64,000 nucleotides of DNA from Paenibacillus sp. 19GGS1-52 (GTDB taxonomy: Bacteria > Bacillota > Bacilli > Paenibacillales > Paenibacillaceae). The stretch is from positions 4,030,001 through 4,094,000 of the forward strand of contig NZ_CP059724.1 in the NCBI RefSeq assembly GCF_022369515.1, in the 5' to 3' direction. The position numbers and the translations under genes were made by a program. Below, in pieces: positions 40,259-49,033 of the stretch; position 1 is the stretch's first letter; each line of letters opens with the position of its first letter. The notes beneath the pieces were generated by a model. The model did not search any database. It saw only the letters and a list, made by a program, of their open reading frames with translations, and was not told where the DNA came from.

Positions 40259-40903
40259 TTATTTAAACTTAACTGACTGCAATATCTTATCCGTTTCAAC
40301 CTTTGACTCATCGTCTGTATAAGTAAGAATAAGATTAAAAGCATAGCCGTCGATAATTGTACTGTAATAGTCCTGTGAAACGATCAGGTCACCTGCTTCA
40401 ATAGTGGCCTCCATCATATCCATGTCTTTCCCACCCACTTTAACAGTTGTTATCTCCTTATATTTGTAAGGAAGCTTGCTATCCGTCATTAATTTCTTAG
40501 AAGCTTCCAAATAATCTTTTCCACTTTTAATACCTTGGAGCATGCTTACTTTTTCAGCAACAGCCACTGCAGAAGGGCCAGCTTTACCTGAATCTAATGA
40601 AAATTTCGATGCCATCAATAAGTTGAGCGTTTTGGCCACAGTTAAATCCAGCATTTTCCCTTTGGCTTTATCATCTCCAGCAATAGCTCCTGCACTAGCA
40701 GCCATGAGTTCTCTCATCTGGTCAGCATTTTGGTAAACCCATTCTTTAGGGAAGGTTAGTGAAAACCCAAAATAATCATTGGTATAAGATCCGCTTTCAG
40801 TAATACCTAAACTGACTTCTTTTTTTTCTCCTCCACATGCGGTAACCAGCACTAAGACTAGTACCATCACTATGGATAACAATCCCTTTTTTTTACTTTT
40901 CAT
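40259..40903 (-). CDS. Lipoprotein of unknown function
   Basis: 214 residues. A type-II signal (KKKGLLSIVMVLVLVLVTAC) gives lipidated Cys23. The mature domain starts GGEKKEVSLG and contains YTNDYFGFSLTFPKEWVYQ, a beta-strand motif frequent in PsbP-like and related secreted alpha/beta proteins of Bacillota. The centre is helical and Ala/Lys-rich. No catalytic motif is seen. ATG 40903 follows AGGAGGAATT. It has its own terminator. Function unknown. Confidence 0.65.
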   Translation of the reverse strand: MKSKKKGLLSIVMVLVLVLVTACGGEKKEVSLGITESGSYTNDYFGFSLTFPKEWVYQNADQMRELMAASAGAIAGDDKAKGKMLDLTVAKTLNLLMASKFSLDSGKAGPSAVAVAEKVSMLQGIKSGKDYLEASKKLMTDSKLPYKYKEITTVKVGGKDMDMMEATIEAGDLIVSQDYYSTIIDGYAFNLILTYTDDESKVETDKILQSVKFK

Positions 40904-41123
40904 AATTCCTCCTGATGGTTTTATTTTCTATTTTCGGCATACCAAGTACAGTTTAACATAGCATAGCTTTATTACCACTTATTTTTATCTATAGCTTTTT
41001 ATACAATAAAATATGAATTTCACGAAACGCTTGCAGGACTAGACTATACACCGGAGGCTTCGATTTGGAATGAACCGGATTTCTTATGAGAGACCAGGTG
41101 CTGCTAGAGAAGGTTGAATGTAA

Positions 41124-41150
41124 AGAAGCCCGCGTCTCAACGCGGGCTTT
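41124..41150. terminator. Terminator between 40903 and 41205, bidirectional
   Basis: AGCCCGCGT, CTCA and ACGCGGGCT form a perfect 9-bp stem with T/A-rich sides. On the minus strand it ends the solute-binding-protein transcript. It is a near copy of 39668-39693 including flanking bases. Confidence 0.7.
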
Positions 41151-41204
41151 CTTGTTGTATGAGTGTAGTTATAGACGAAAACATCGGAAACATAAGCAAG
41201 TCTA

Positions 41205-42794
41205 TTATTGTGTCGATTTGGCCAGGAATTCGTCAATCTGACGCTGAACTTCCGCGATTATTTTGTCTATGCCAGCGGCTTTTGTCTGCTTCTGAAGCTT
41301 GGCCAGCCCACTGTCTACATCATTTACCGTGCCATATTCCAGCGGAATGCCGTATTGGAGCATCACATTGCTTACATTTGCGATTTCCGTCTTCACCTTG
41401 CTGTTATCGAACACAAAGGTTTCCAGCGGATAGTGGTAAACCTCCCCTTCCCATTTGTCGGTCAGCGCGTTCGCTTCATCTGGGAAGGAAGCGTTGTCCC
41501 GATTCAGCGGGGAGTTAAAGCTCCAGTTGGAGAAGCCGGTGAAGTTAGCGTTCTTATCCGCATTCGTGTACTTGTCGTCTCCTAACGGATTGTAATGCAC
41601 ACCAGCGATGCCACTCATGATGAGATCGTGCAGTTCTTTGTCGTTCTGCAGCAGATCAACCATCATCAGCGCTCGTTCAGGATTCTTGGAGGAGGCGTGG
41701 ATGGCGACCCCATTCTGCGTGGAGACAGCCACTGACTTTTTCTTGTCCGGCGTAACGTCAGCCAGCGCCAATTCATATGGCGAATTCTTCCCGCGCATGT
41801 CGGTCATCAAAGATCCCAGCGTGCCCAGGTTGTGCGTAATCGACGCCGTCTTGCCTTCCCGGAACTCCTGCTGGTGATCGAGCTTGCTGTTTTGCGCACT
41901 CTTCGACCAGACGTTATGATCGGCCAGATCTTTATAATAGTAGACCAGTTCCTTAAATTCCGGTGTTTCGTAAACATTGAACACTTTACCAGCGGGATCA
42001 GTCAGCTTGAAGCCTATCGGTAATTCAAAGTCGAGCATGTTCCATTCATTCTGCTGCTTCAGGAGTACCCGGTCCAGGTTGTGGAATTTCCAGTCTCCTG
42101 TCTCTGGTGTGAACGGAACGACACCCTTCTCTTTCTCGGCGATGGTCTTGAGGTAGGTAGCGTAAGCTTCCGGACTGTTGATCTCTGGCAGGTTGTATTT
42201 CTTGCGAAGGTCCTCCCGATATAGAATCAGCTTTTCCACCGTTTCCCCGCGGTTCTGGGGCACCATATAAAGCTTGCCGTTCACCTTTGCCTGACCCCAA
42301 CTCACCTCTGGCATCGCTTCCCAGGTCATCGGAGCGTACTTCTGCAGTAAAGCATCAGTCAGTTCCAGGAAGCCACCTTTGATGGCCTGATCGTTGTAGC
42401 TTGCCCAGTTGGCTGCGTAAATGAGGTCGAAATCCTCGTTGGCCGCGAGTTTGAGTGGATATTTCTGCGCCCAGTCCGACCAGTCTAAGAATTCGCCTTC
42501 CAGAGTCACGTTTATTTTCTCCTTCAGCTTCTTATTGATCTCTCCAAATACTGTATCGTAATCAATCGGCTTTGGCCCCACAAAGATCATCTTCAGTGTG
42601 ACAGGTTGGGATGTATCTATTGTACTGGAATCTCCGGTAGCCTGCTTATCGTCTCCCGCCGCCTGCGTCGCGGCTGCCGAAGCCCCCGGCTCCGCCCCAT
42701 TCCCTCCGGCGTTACCATTGTTGTTGCCACACGCACTCAACAGCGACAACATTAGAATACCGGAAAGCAGTGTCAACCCTTTTTTCTTATTCAA
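41205..42794 (-). CDS. Extracellular solute-binding lipoprotein (DUF3502-type, sugar ABC family)
   Basis: 529 residues. Type-II signal (LTLLSGILMLSLLSAC) with lipidated Cys22, then a Gly/Asn/Ala-rich tether (CGNNNGNAGGNGAEPG). The body is a family-1 solute-binding fold (VTLKMIFVGPKPIDYDTVFGEINKKLKEK..FDLIYAANWASY) and the last 130 residues match the DUF3502 C-terminal domain of Paenibacillus oligosaccharide-binding proteins. Permease and ATPase genes are not adjacent, so it is an orphan receptor. A perfect cre site upstream (42819-42832) indicates CcpA repression, in keeping with sugar uptake. The substrate is unknown. Confidence 0.88.
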   Translation of the reverse strand: MNKKKGLTLLSGILMLSLLSACGNNNGNAGGNGAEPGASAAATQAAGDDKQATGDSSTIDTSQPVTLKMIFVGPKPIDYDTVFGEINKKLKEKINVTLEGEFLDWSDWAQKYPLKLAANEDFDLIYAANWASYNDQAIKGGFLELTDALLQKYAPMTWEAMPEVSWGQAKVNGKLYMVPQNRGETVEKLILYREDLRKKYNLPEINSPEAYATYLKTIAEKEKGVVPFTPETGDWKFHNLDRVLLKQQNEWNMLDFELPIGFKLTDPAGKVFNVYETPEFKELVYYYKDLADHNVWSKSAQNSKLDHQQEFREGKTASITHNLGTLGSLMTDMRGKNSPYELALADVTPDKKKSVAVSTQNGVAIHASSKNPERALMMVDLLQNDKELHDLIMSGIAGVHYNPLGDDKYTNADKNANFTGFSNWSFNSPLNRDNASFPDEANALTDKWEGEVYHYPLETFVFDNSKVKTEIANVSNVMLQYGIPLEYGTVNDVDSGLAKLQKQTKAAGIDKIIAEVQRQIDEFLAKSTQ

Positions 42795-42818
42795 TTGATT
42801 ATTCCCCCTATCGCTATT

Positions 42819-42832
42819 TGTAATCGCTTACA
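42819..42832. promoter_or_regulatory. Catabolite-responsive element (cre)
   Basis: TGTAATCGCTTACA fits TGWAANCGNTNWCA at every position and lies 25 bp before the solute-binding-protein start. CcpA binding here would block transcription. The rest of 42833-43142 is AT-rich promoter-like sequence without a gene. Confidence 0.75.
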
Positions 42833-43142
42833 TATAGAGTATAGAGAAATTTTGCTTCTTTTCTAAGATAGGCTGTCAACGATTATAGATACTTTTGCAA
42901 CGACTTTCACTGCGGTGATTGTCAAACCATCTCCCCTATGCTCAGGAGGAGTTTCATCATCAAATATTATATCGATATCTATCCGCATAGAAACTTTACA
43001 TACTTCAGATATATATTAAATTTTTATATCGTAAATACTATCTAAAATTTATTTAATACTGGGTAATTTATTATGATAGGATAAAGTATATTCTTCCAAT
43101 AATGTTGGTCATAGAATAAATAGATAATTCGGAGGCAAAAAC

Positions 43143-44477
43143 ATGAAGAAAAAATCAATTAAGATGTCCGTATTATCATTATTTTTTGCATGTATGCTGT
43201 TCTCATCCTTTGGAGTGGCATTCGGTGCCACTGCATCACAAGCATCGGATATTAAAGGGCATTGGGCAGAAAGCCAAATCAATACTTGGATTCAAAAAGG
43301 TCTTATTAAAAAATACGAGGATGGAAGCTTCAAACCTGATAATTCAATCACAAGAGCGGAATTTTTTTCTTTAATTAATCGTTCTTTTGGATTTACAGAA
43401 AAAGCTGCAATATCATTTAGTGATGTTCCTTCGAATCATTGGGCTTACTCCGAATTGGCAGTCGCTGTCAAAGCAGGGTATATTACAGGTTATGCAGATG
43501 GAACAATCGGCCCCAACAAACCGATTAGCAGACAAGAAGTGGCTGTTATTGTGGGGAGACTGCTAAACTTATCTGCAAATGAAAGCGCAGGCACTTCATT
43601 CCAAGATGCGAGTATGATTGCTGATTGGGCTAAGTATGCCGTTAATACAGCAATAGTTAGTAATATATTGATTGGCCATGATGCGGACAGTAGCTTTAAG
43701 CCGATGAATCCACTCAATCGTGCAGAAGCTGTCGTAGCATTGGATCGTGTAATTTCTTACAAAGCGGAGGCCAAAGAAAATACAATAGGTGAAACTGGAG
43801 CAGTTGGCCAGACTGGAGCAGCAGGCACAGCGGGTGCAACGGGTGCTGCTGGTGCGACGGGTTCGGCTGGTGCAACGGGTGCAACTGGTCCGGCAGGAGT
43901 AGCGGGTGCTGCTGGTGTAACGGGTCCGGCAGGCATAGCGGGTGCAATCGGTCCAGCAGGCCCGGCAGGTGCAATCGGTCCAGCAGGTCCGGCGGGTGCA
44001 ACCGGTCCAGCAGGTCCGGCGGGTGCAACCGGTCCAGCAGGTCCGGCGGGTGCAACCGGTCCAGCAGGCTCATTGTATTTCGGATATATTTATAATACAT
44101 CTGCGCAAATTGTTGCATTAGAGGCTGATGTTCCTTTTGATTCAAACGGTGTTTTAGCTGGAATTACACATGCACCAGGAACCGCGAATATTCAAATTGA
44201 CAATAGTGGTGTTTATGAGATTAATTTTTCAGTGGCAGCTGTAGAGCCCAATCAATTTGCTATCTTTGTTAATGGAACTCCTGTAACGGAAGGTATATTC
44301 GGTTCAGGTTCAGGTACTCAACAAAACAATGGACACCTCATGCTTACTCTAGCCGCAGGTGATGTTATTACTCTGAGAAATCATACTTCAATTTCGCCCG
44401 TTACTCTTCAGACATTGGCAGGAGGCACAAATACAAACGTAAACGCTTCTATTGTTATTAAATTAGTAGGCTTGTAA
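43143..44477 (+). CDS. SLH-anchored collagen-like protein with BclA-type C-terminal domain
   Basis: 444 residues. Signal peptide 1-29. Three SLH domains at 30-210 (DIKGHWAESQINTWIQKG..DGSFKPDNSITRAEFF). Then comes a run of 31 uninterrupted G-x-y triplets (GATGPAGPA-type), which should form a collagen triple helix. The last 130 residues are a beta-rich C-terminal domain like the trimerising end of BclA/TNF-like proteins (GVYEINFSVAAVEPNQFAIFVNG). The whole would stand as a trimeric fibre on the S-layer-bearing wall. ATG 43143 follows TTCGGAGGC. Copies of a 27-bp unit in the collagen part make its length prone to change. Confidence 0.88.
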   Translation: MKKKSIKMSVLSLFFACMLFSSFGVAFGATASQASDIKGHWAESQINTWIQKGLIKKYEDGSFKPDNSITRAEFFSLINRSFGFTEKAAISFSDVPSNHWAYSELAVAVKAGYITGYADGTIGPNKPISRQEVAVIVGRLLNLSANESAGTSFQDASMIADWAKYAVNTAIVSNILIGHDADSSFKPMNPLNRAEAVVALDRVISYKAEAKENTIGETGAVGQTGAAGTAGATGAAGATGSAGATGATGPAGVAGAAGVTGPAGIAGAIGPAGPAGAIGPAGPAGATGPAGPAGATGPAGPAGATGPAGSLYFGYIYNTSAQIVALEADVPFDSNGVLAGITHAPGTANIQIDNSGVYEINFSVAAVEPNQFAIFVNGTPVTEGIFGSGSGTQQNNGHLMLTLAAGDVITLRNHTSISPVTLQTLAGGTNTNVNASIVIKLVGL

Positions 44478-44517
44478 GTTAGATTCTAAAAAAATGTTGA
44501 ACCGAAGAATAGGTTTA

Positions 44518-44541
44518 AGGAGCTGCCGTCGGCAGCTCTTT
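44518..44541 (+). terminator. Terminator of the SLH-collagen gene
   Basis: GGAGCTGCC, GTC and GGCAGCTC pair and seven T follow. The stretch 44555-44715 holds no recognisable gene. Confidence 0.75.
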
Positions 44542-44715
44542 TTTTAATGAACTCATAGTTGAGGTTTATGATGATCTTAAGACCCAAGCGGACTACCGGA
44601 ACAGCGATCAAACGATGCCCGTCTGGTGCTACAGCCACAGGATCATGTCACATCCATTGACCGTTCCGATTACACCATACTTTCCATCTCAGTTAACCAT
44701 TCTGAAGAATCAACC

Positions 44716-45489
44716 TCATTTTCTGCAATGTTCGGCTAAAGCCCGTATTTCTGAGCTCATTCTTGGATTAACAGGATAAATTTTTTCCAAGTAATTCAGA
44801 AGATGAATAGCAGACTCTGGGATTTTATCATAACCTTGAAGCATGCCACTTAGAAAACTTGAAAATTCAGGGAATCTCTTCTCAACTCTCCTCTCATTTC
44901 CAAATACATCAGGAAAGTAAGCTACCTCCGGCTCTAATAAATGCATCACAGACAGTAATCCGTCTATCGGATAACTTTCAATAAACCTTAAAGCTGATAA
45001 TTTCTCTCCTCTGGCGTATCTGCCAAGCCCCACATAAATGTTGGTCAGTGCTTCACCGACGACATGGTCGATCGAAGATGATTTCAAGGAAGGGATGACT
45101 GCTTTTCCTGTAAGAATATCTTCATTCGTATAAGAAGGTTGCTTCCAAATCATTCTGCCGCCCGTATAAAGAGCACTTTCTAAATCTGACTCTTCAAATA
45201 TTGCAAACTCGCCATAAATTCCATCTTCGAATAAAATTTTATGTCCCAGATCGGTATTTTTAAAATGGTACGCTAACGGATAGGTTTCCTCCAGCCAATC
45301 CAGATGGTCAATATATCTCTGTTTGTTGCCTGGAGTTACAATAACAAAGAAATCAATATCTGAATATTCGTCTATGCGATCGGTTTCTATTCCCACAGAA
45401 CCAAGACCAAATAAAGCTAATACATCCCCTCTATTCTCAAGCACTTTTCCTATTTCATCCAGTCTTTGCAGCAATAATTTTTTTCTCAT
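44716..45489 (-). CDS. Nucleotidyltransferase-fold protein (aminoglycoside adenylyltransferase-like)
   Basis: 257 residues from ATG 45489, with GGAGAGGAG upstream. ALFGLGSVGIETDRIDEYSDIDFFVI is the nucleotidyltransferase motif (GS, then D-x-D). The C-terminal 140 residues are helical and hold YVGLGRYARGEKLSALRFI, as in AadA/AadK-like enzymes whose second domain binds the acceptor. It could adenylylate an aminoglycoside or another hydroxyl compound; the substrate cannot be read from sequence. A strong hairpin lies in its 5' leader (45519-45559). Confidence 0.75.
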   Translation of the reverse strand: MRKKLLLQRLDEIGKVLENRGDVLALFGLGSVGIETDRIDEYSDIDFFVIVTPGNKQRYIDHLDWLEETYPLAYHFKNTDLGHKILFEDGIYGEFAIFEESDLESALYTGGRMIWKQPSYTNEDILTGKAVIPSLKSSSIDHVVGEALTNIYVGLGRYARGEKLSALRFIESYPIDGLLSVMHLLEPEVAYFPDVFGNERRVEKRFPEFSSFLSGMLQGYDKIPESAIHLLNYLEKIYPVNPRMSSEIRALAEHCRK

Positions 45490-45518
45490 CAACAATCTCC
45501 TCTCCATTTAAATGCAAG

Positions 45519-45559
45519 AAGGGCTCAACCAACGCTGATAAGCGAGGTTGAGCCCTTTG
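45519..45559 (-). promoter_or_regulatory. Leader hairpin before the nucleotidyltransferase gene
   Basis: AGGGCTCAACC and GGTTGAGCCCT form a perfect 11-bp stem around a 17-base loop. It lies 30 bp before the start codon on the minus strand, followed by TCTTGCATTT. It may be an attenuator for the gene or a terminator of an upstream transcript. Nothing else is visible up to 45739 except a promoter-like region. Confidence 0.5.
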
Positions 45560-45739
45560 GCTACATTGCCTTTAATATAAAACAGATAATAGCATAGCCT
45601 ACTAATTGTCGTCAAGATAAAGCCTCGCTCCGCTTACTTTAATTACTTAACCCTTTCTTTAATTACTAATGCTTCCAAGGGCAGGAACCTTTCCGCTATG
45701 CTTATTGTGAAAATATGCACAAAGGGGCGAGATTATAAA

Positions 45740-47266
45740 ATGAAGAAGACAGCAGCCGCTGCCCTTACTCTCATTCTCTCAGTCATGCTCGTGATCGCAG
45801 GATGCGGCAACGGGAATGGCAATGAGAAACAGAGCAAGGACAATGAGACCAGCAAAGTTGAAAAAGTTGAGGGCGTTTCAGGAGCATCTGAAGCAAGTTA
45901 TACACCGTATGATCAATTAAAAGATAAATACGATATCATCATTATCGGTTCAGGCGGTGCGGGCATGTCTGCTGCCCTGGAGGCCAAAGAAAAAGGCCTG
46001 AACCCGGTTATTTTTGAGAAAATGCCGGTTGTTGGCGGGAATACAAACAAATCCTCTTCAGGGATGAACGCTTCTGAGACCAAATTCCAAAAAGAGCAAG
46101 GCATTAAAGACAGCAATGATTTATTTTATGAAGAGTCATTAAAAGGCGGTCATGGTACCAACAATAAGGAGATGCTTCGTTTCTTCGTTGACAATTCCGC
46201 AAGTGCAATCGAATGGCTGGATTCCATTGGAATTCGCTTGAATAATATCACCATTACTGGCGGCATGAACGAAAAGCGCACACACCGTCCTGAAGACGGA
46301 TCGGCGGTAGGTCAATACCTTGTCAAAGGTCTGGTAAAAAACTTACAAGAAAAAGGTATCCCACTGTTTGTGAACGCCGATGTTAAGGAAATCACTGAAC
46401 AAGACGGCAAAATAAATGGCGTCAAAGTGCTTTTTAATCAAGCAGATGAGAAAAATATCACTTCAAATGCAGTTATTGTAACAACTGGCGGTTTCGGTGC
46501 CAATATGGAGATGATTACCGAGGTCAGACCTGATTTGGCAGGTTACGTGACCACTAACCAGATAGGCAGCACCGGAGATGGCATCAAGATGATTGAGAAA
46601 GTCGGCGGCACAACCGTTGATATGGATCAAATTCAAGTTCACCCTACGGTACAGCAAGAAAAATCCTATCTCATAGGAGAAGCTGTTCGCGGTGAAGGAG
46701 CTCTTCTTATTTCAAGTGAAGGCAAACGTTTCACGAACGAAATGGATACGCGTGATAAAGTTACAGCGGCAATCAATACACTTCCTGAAAAAGCGGCCAT
46801 TCTAATATTTGATTCCGGCGTAAAAACCCGTGTTAAAGCAATTGAACAGTATGAAAAAATGGGCTTCGTAATCCAAGGGGATACTATCGGGGCATTGGCA
46901 AAAGAAATTAATGTTCCTGCAGAACAGCTGCAAACTACACTGGATACATGGAACAGCGCTGTGAAGAATAAAAAGGATGCCGAATTTGGCAGAACGACAG
47001 GCATGGACAATGACTTGTCCGGCGCGCCATACTACGCAATTAAAATCGGACCTGGAATTCATTACACGATGGGCGGCGTAGTCATCAACACCAACACAGA
47101 AGTGTTAAATAAAGCAGGTGCAGCTATTCCTGGCCTATTCGCGGCAGGCGAAGTTACAGGCGGCTTACACGGTCAGAATCGGATCGGCGGCAACTCTGTT
47201 GCAGAAATCATAATCTTCGGTCGCCAAGCCGGTATTAAAGCTGCAGAATTCGTAACCGCACAATAA
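45740..47266 (+). CDS. Secreted FAD flavoprotein lipoprotein, fumarate/urocanate reductase family
   Basis: 508 residues from ATG 45740, set by AAAGGGGCG; the frame opens at 45698. Type-II signal (AAALTLILSVMLVIAGC) with lipidated Cys22, a polar tether, then an FAD domain (YDIIIIGSGGAGMSAALEAKEKG, PVVGGNTNKSSSGMNAS) and the capping domain with catalytic-type residues (QIQVHPTVQQ, RGEGALLISSEGKRFTNEMDTRDK). It ends with GGLHGQNRIGGNSVAE. It should reduce a carbon-carbon double bond outside the membrane. There is no haem domain and no FMN_bind domain, so electrons must come from another carrier. It is monocistronic. Confidence 0.88.
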   Translation: MKKTAAAALTLILSVMLVIAGCGNGNGNEKQSKDNETSKVEKVEGVSGASEASYTPYDQLKDKYDIIIIGSGGAGMSAALEAKEKGLNPVIFEKMPVVGGNTNKSSSGMNASETKFQKEQGIKDSNDLFYEESLKGGHGTNNKEMLRFFVDNSASAIEWLDSIGIRLNNITITGGMNEKRTHRPEDGSAVGQYLVKGLVKNLQEKGIPLFVNADVKEITEQDGKINGVKVLFNQADEKNITSNAVIVTTGGFGANMEMITEVRPDLAGYVTTNQIGSTGDGIKMIEKVGGTTVDMDQIQVHPTVQQEKSYLIGEAVRGEGALLISSEGKRFTNEMDTRDKVTAAINTLPEKAAILIFDSGVKTRVKAIEQYEKMGFVIQGDTIGALAKEINVPAEQLQTTLDTWNSAVKNKKDAEFGRTTGMDNDLSGAPYYAIKIGPGIHYTMGGVVINTNTEVLNKAGAAIPGLFAAGEVTGGLHGQNRIGGNSVAEIIIFGRQAGIKAAEFVTAQ

Positions 47267-47296
47267 GCTATCTATTCCTACTCTATTCGGCTAAAC

Positions 47297-47340
47297 ACAA
47301 AAACCGCAGGGGCTTAACATAGCCCCTGCGGTTTTTGTGA
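47297..47340 (+). terminator. Terminator of the flavoprotein gene, bidirectional
   Basis: CACAAAAACCGCAGGGGCT and AGCCCCTGCGGTTTTTGTG pair perfectly around TAACAT. It also serves the convergent amidase gene. Confidence 0.85.
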
Positions 47341-47390
47341 TGTCCGGTATTCCACGTTATTCTCAATCCAGAATTGAATTGATTCCAGTT

Positions 47391-48119
47391 CTATTTTTTC
47401 ACTGTAATTTTAAAATACGAATCTAATCCTTTTTTTATTCCTTGAACAATTAAGTCCTGATATGTTGGCTCGCTTAACTTCACATCCTCTTTTCGGTTCG
47501 TCATGAAGCCCATTTCGATTAGCACAACAGGTACTTTGGACCAATTGAATCCGGTGAGGTCACTCCGCGGTACTAATCCACGCGATGTCGCTTTCGTTTC
47601 CTTAAGCACTGCTTGGGACAGAACCTTGACGATCTCCAGACTTTGTGGGGCAATATTCTTGGTAGATGAGCTGGAAAGTGAAGGGTAGAGAAATGACATG
47701 CCTTGTACACTGCGATTGTCGCTACCATCAGCATGTAATCTAAGGGTAAGATCAGCACCTGCCTTATTACACCGTGTGGCCCGCTCGCTATTTGATATAT
47801 TAACGTTGTTGCTTCGACGTATCATAATAACCTTGTAATCCTTCTGAAGGACTTGCTCCAGCTTCGATGCTACTTCTAAGGTAAGTTTGAATTCAGGTTT
47901 ACCCGTAGCCACACCTTGCGTACCACTGGACACCTTTGGTTTTAACGTTTTGCTTCCTGGTGCTACTGGCTCTTTGGTGTTATTCCCTTTGCTTTGGTGA
48001 CCCGCATCTATGCAAATTACAGGCTTATCCTTAGTATCAGCATTCGCTATATTAATTACGCTGCCTGACATCAATAAGCTCATGATAACTAAGGTGATAA
48101 CACTCATTTTTACACGCAT
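47391..48119 (-). CDS. N-acetylmuramoyl-L-alanine amidase (Amidase_3)
   Basis: 242 residues. Signal peptide 1-27 (SVITLVIMSLLMSGSVINIANA). Catalytic domain: zinc ligands in ICIDAGH and in TLRLHADGS, further Glu in TLEVA and the catalytic Glu in VVLIEMGFMTN. The enzyme cuts the amide bond between muramic acid and L-Ala in peptidoglycan. It lacks SH3 or SLH wall-binding modules. A long loop (VAPGSKTLKPKVSSGTQGV) after the first motif is typical of Bacillota members. ATG 48119 follows ATAGGAG. Divergent from the 48364 operon. Confidence 0.9.
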   Translation of the reverse strand: MRVKMSVITLVIMSLLMSGSVINIANADTKDKPVICIDAGHQSKGNNTKEPVAPGSKTLKPKVSSGTQGVATGKPEFKLTLEVASKLEQVLQKDYKVIMIRRSNNVNISNSERATRCNKAGADLTLRLHADGSDNRSVQGMSFLYPSLSSSSTKNIAPQSLEIVKVLSQAVLKETKATSRGLVPRSDLTGFNWSKVPVVLIEMGFMTNRKEDVKLSEPTYQDLIVQGIKKGLDSYFKITVKK

Positions 48120-48363
48120 GATGAACTCCTATCAGTTAGGCCAAGGATCGCCGCTGTATAATTTGGTAACTCCGTTATCAGTAGCCAGAGAGTTTAGACT
48201 CGTACTTCATTCGACACTATCCAGAATACTCCTCCTTCTGCATTTAATAAGAATTATTTTGCAATTCAATGTATGAAATACTTTACATTATGTATGCTTT
48301 GAGTTACATTATGTACAAATAACATTACTAAAAGTAAATCCAACACTAGAGGAGGAGCAGAAA

Positions 48364-48807
48364 ATGTCCTATCAAGAAAAAAAGAACATCGTATCTCTAC
48401 TCAGCACCTTACTGATCTTTGGATTCTATTGTTCCTATGTATTTCAAGTGCATCAAGAGAGCATGGATTCGACAGACACCTTCCACTTTTGGGGAGCCAG
48501 CATCCTGATCTTAATCCCGGTATCCATTGTAGTTAAGATCATCATCACTATTGTATTTAATATCATCAACAGAATAACTACGAATGAAATTGAGCCTTCT
48601 TTTTCCGATGAGTTAGACAAATTAATTGAGTTGAAGGCGACCAGAAATTCACATTATGTGTTTGTTCTTGGCTTTCTTGTATCCATGGGATCATTGGTCA
48701 TAGAAATGCCGCCCTCAACGATGTTCATCATCCTTATCTTCTCAGGGTTGGTGTCAGAAGTGGCTGGAGTAATCACACAGCTCTATCTTTATCGGAGAGG
48801 TGTCTAA
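48364..48807 (+). CDS. Hypothetical four-helix membrane protein
   Basis: 147 residues with four membrane segments (IVSLLSTLLIFGFYCSYVF, FWGASILILIPVSIVVKIIITIVFNII, YVFVLGFLVSMGSLVIEM, MFIILIFSGLVSEVAGVITQLYLY). It is like the DUF2178-type proteins that commonly precede a small Xre regulator in Bacillota. It starts at ATG 48364 behind GAGGAGGAG. The HTH gene follows after 2 bp, so the two probably work together, perhaps as membrane signal and regulator. Confidence 0.65.
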   Translation: MSYQEKKNIVSLLSTLLIFGFYCSYVFQVHQESMDSTDTFHFWGASILILIPVSIVVKIIITIVFNIINRITTNEIEPSFSDELDKLIELKATRNSHYVFVLGFLVSMGSLVIEMPPSTMFIILIFSGLVSEVAGVITQLYLYRRGV

Positions 48808-48809
48808 AG

Positions 48810-49031
48810 ATGGACAAATTGCTGATTCGCAGTAACGTTCGCAAATTACGTTTTGAGCATCATGAGATGACCCAACAGCAATTGGCGGAACAAGTAGGTG
48901 TGACTCGACAAACGATCGTAGCCATCGAAAAAGAAAAATACTCCCCTTCGCTGGAATTGGCCTTTCGGATTGCGCTCGTATTCAACTCACCGCTCGAAGA
49001 AGTTTTTTTTATAGGAAATAAGGAGGAATAA
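48810..49031 (+). CDS. Small Xre-family regulator (YgzD-like)
   Basis: 73 residues, a single Cro/CI helix-turn-helix: NVRKLRFEHHEMTQQQLAEQVGVTRQTIVAIEKEKYSPSLELAFRIALVFNSPLEEVFF. The VTRQTIVAIEKEKYSPSLELA form is typical of the small regulators paired with membrane proteins. It has no sensor domain. It is placed between a membrane protein (2 bp upstream) and an oxidoreductase (2 bp downstream), so all three are one operon. Autoregulation is likely. Confidence 0.88.
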   Translation: MDKLLIRSNVRKLRFEHHEMTQQQLAEQVGVTRQTIVAIEKEKYSPSLELAFRIALVFNSPLEEVFFIGNKEE

Positions 49032-49033
49032 GG

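Noticed and set aside
44555..44715. Possible gene remnant after the SLH-collagen terminator
   Set aside because: A plus frame is open for about 55 codons but shows no start and no recognisable motif, so it cannot be supported.
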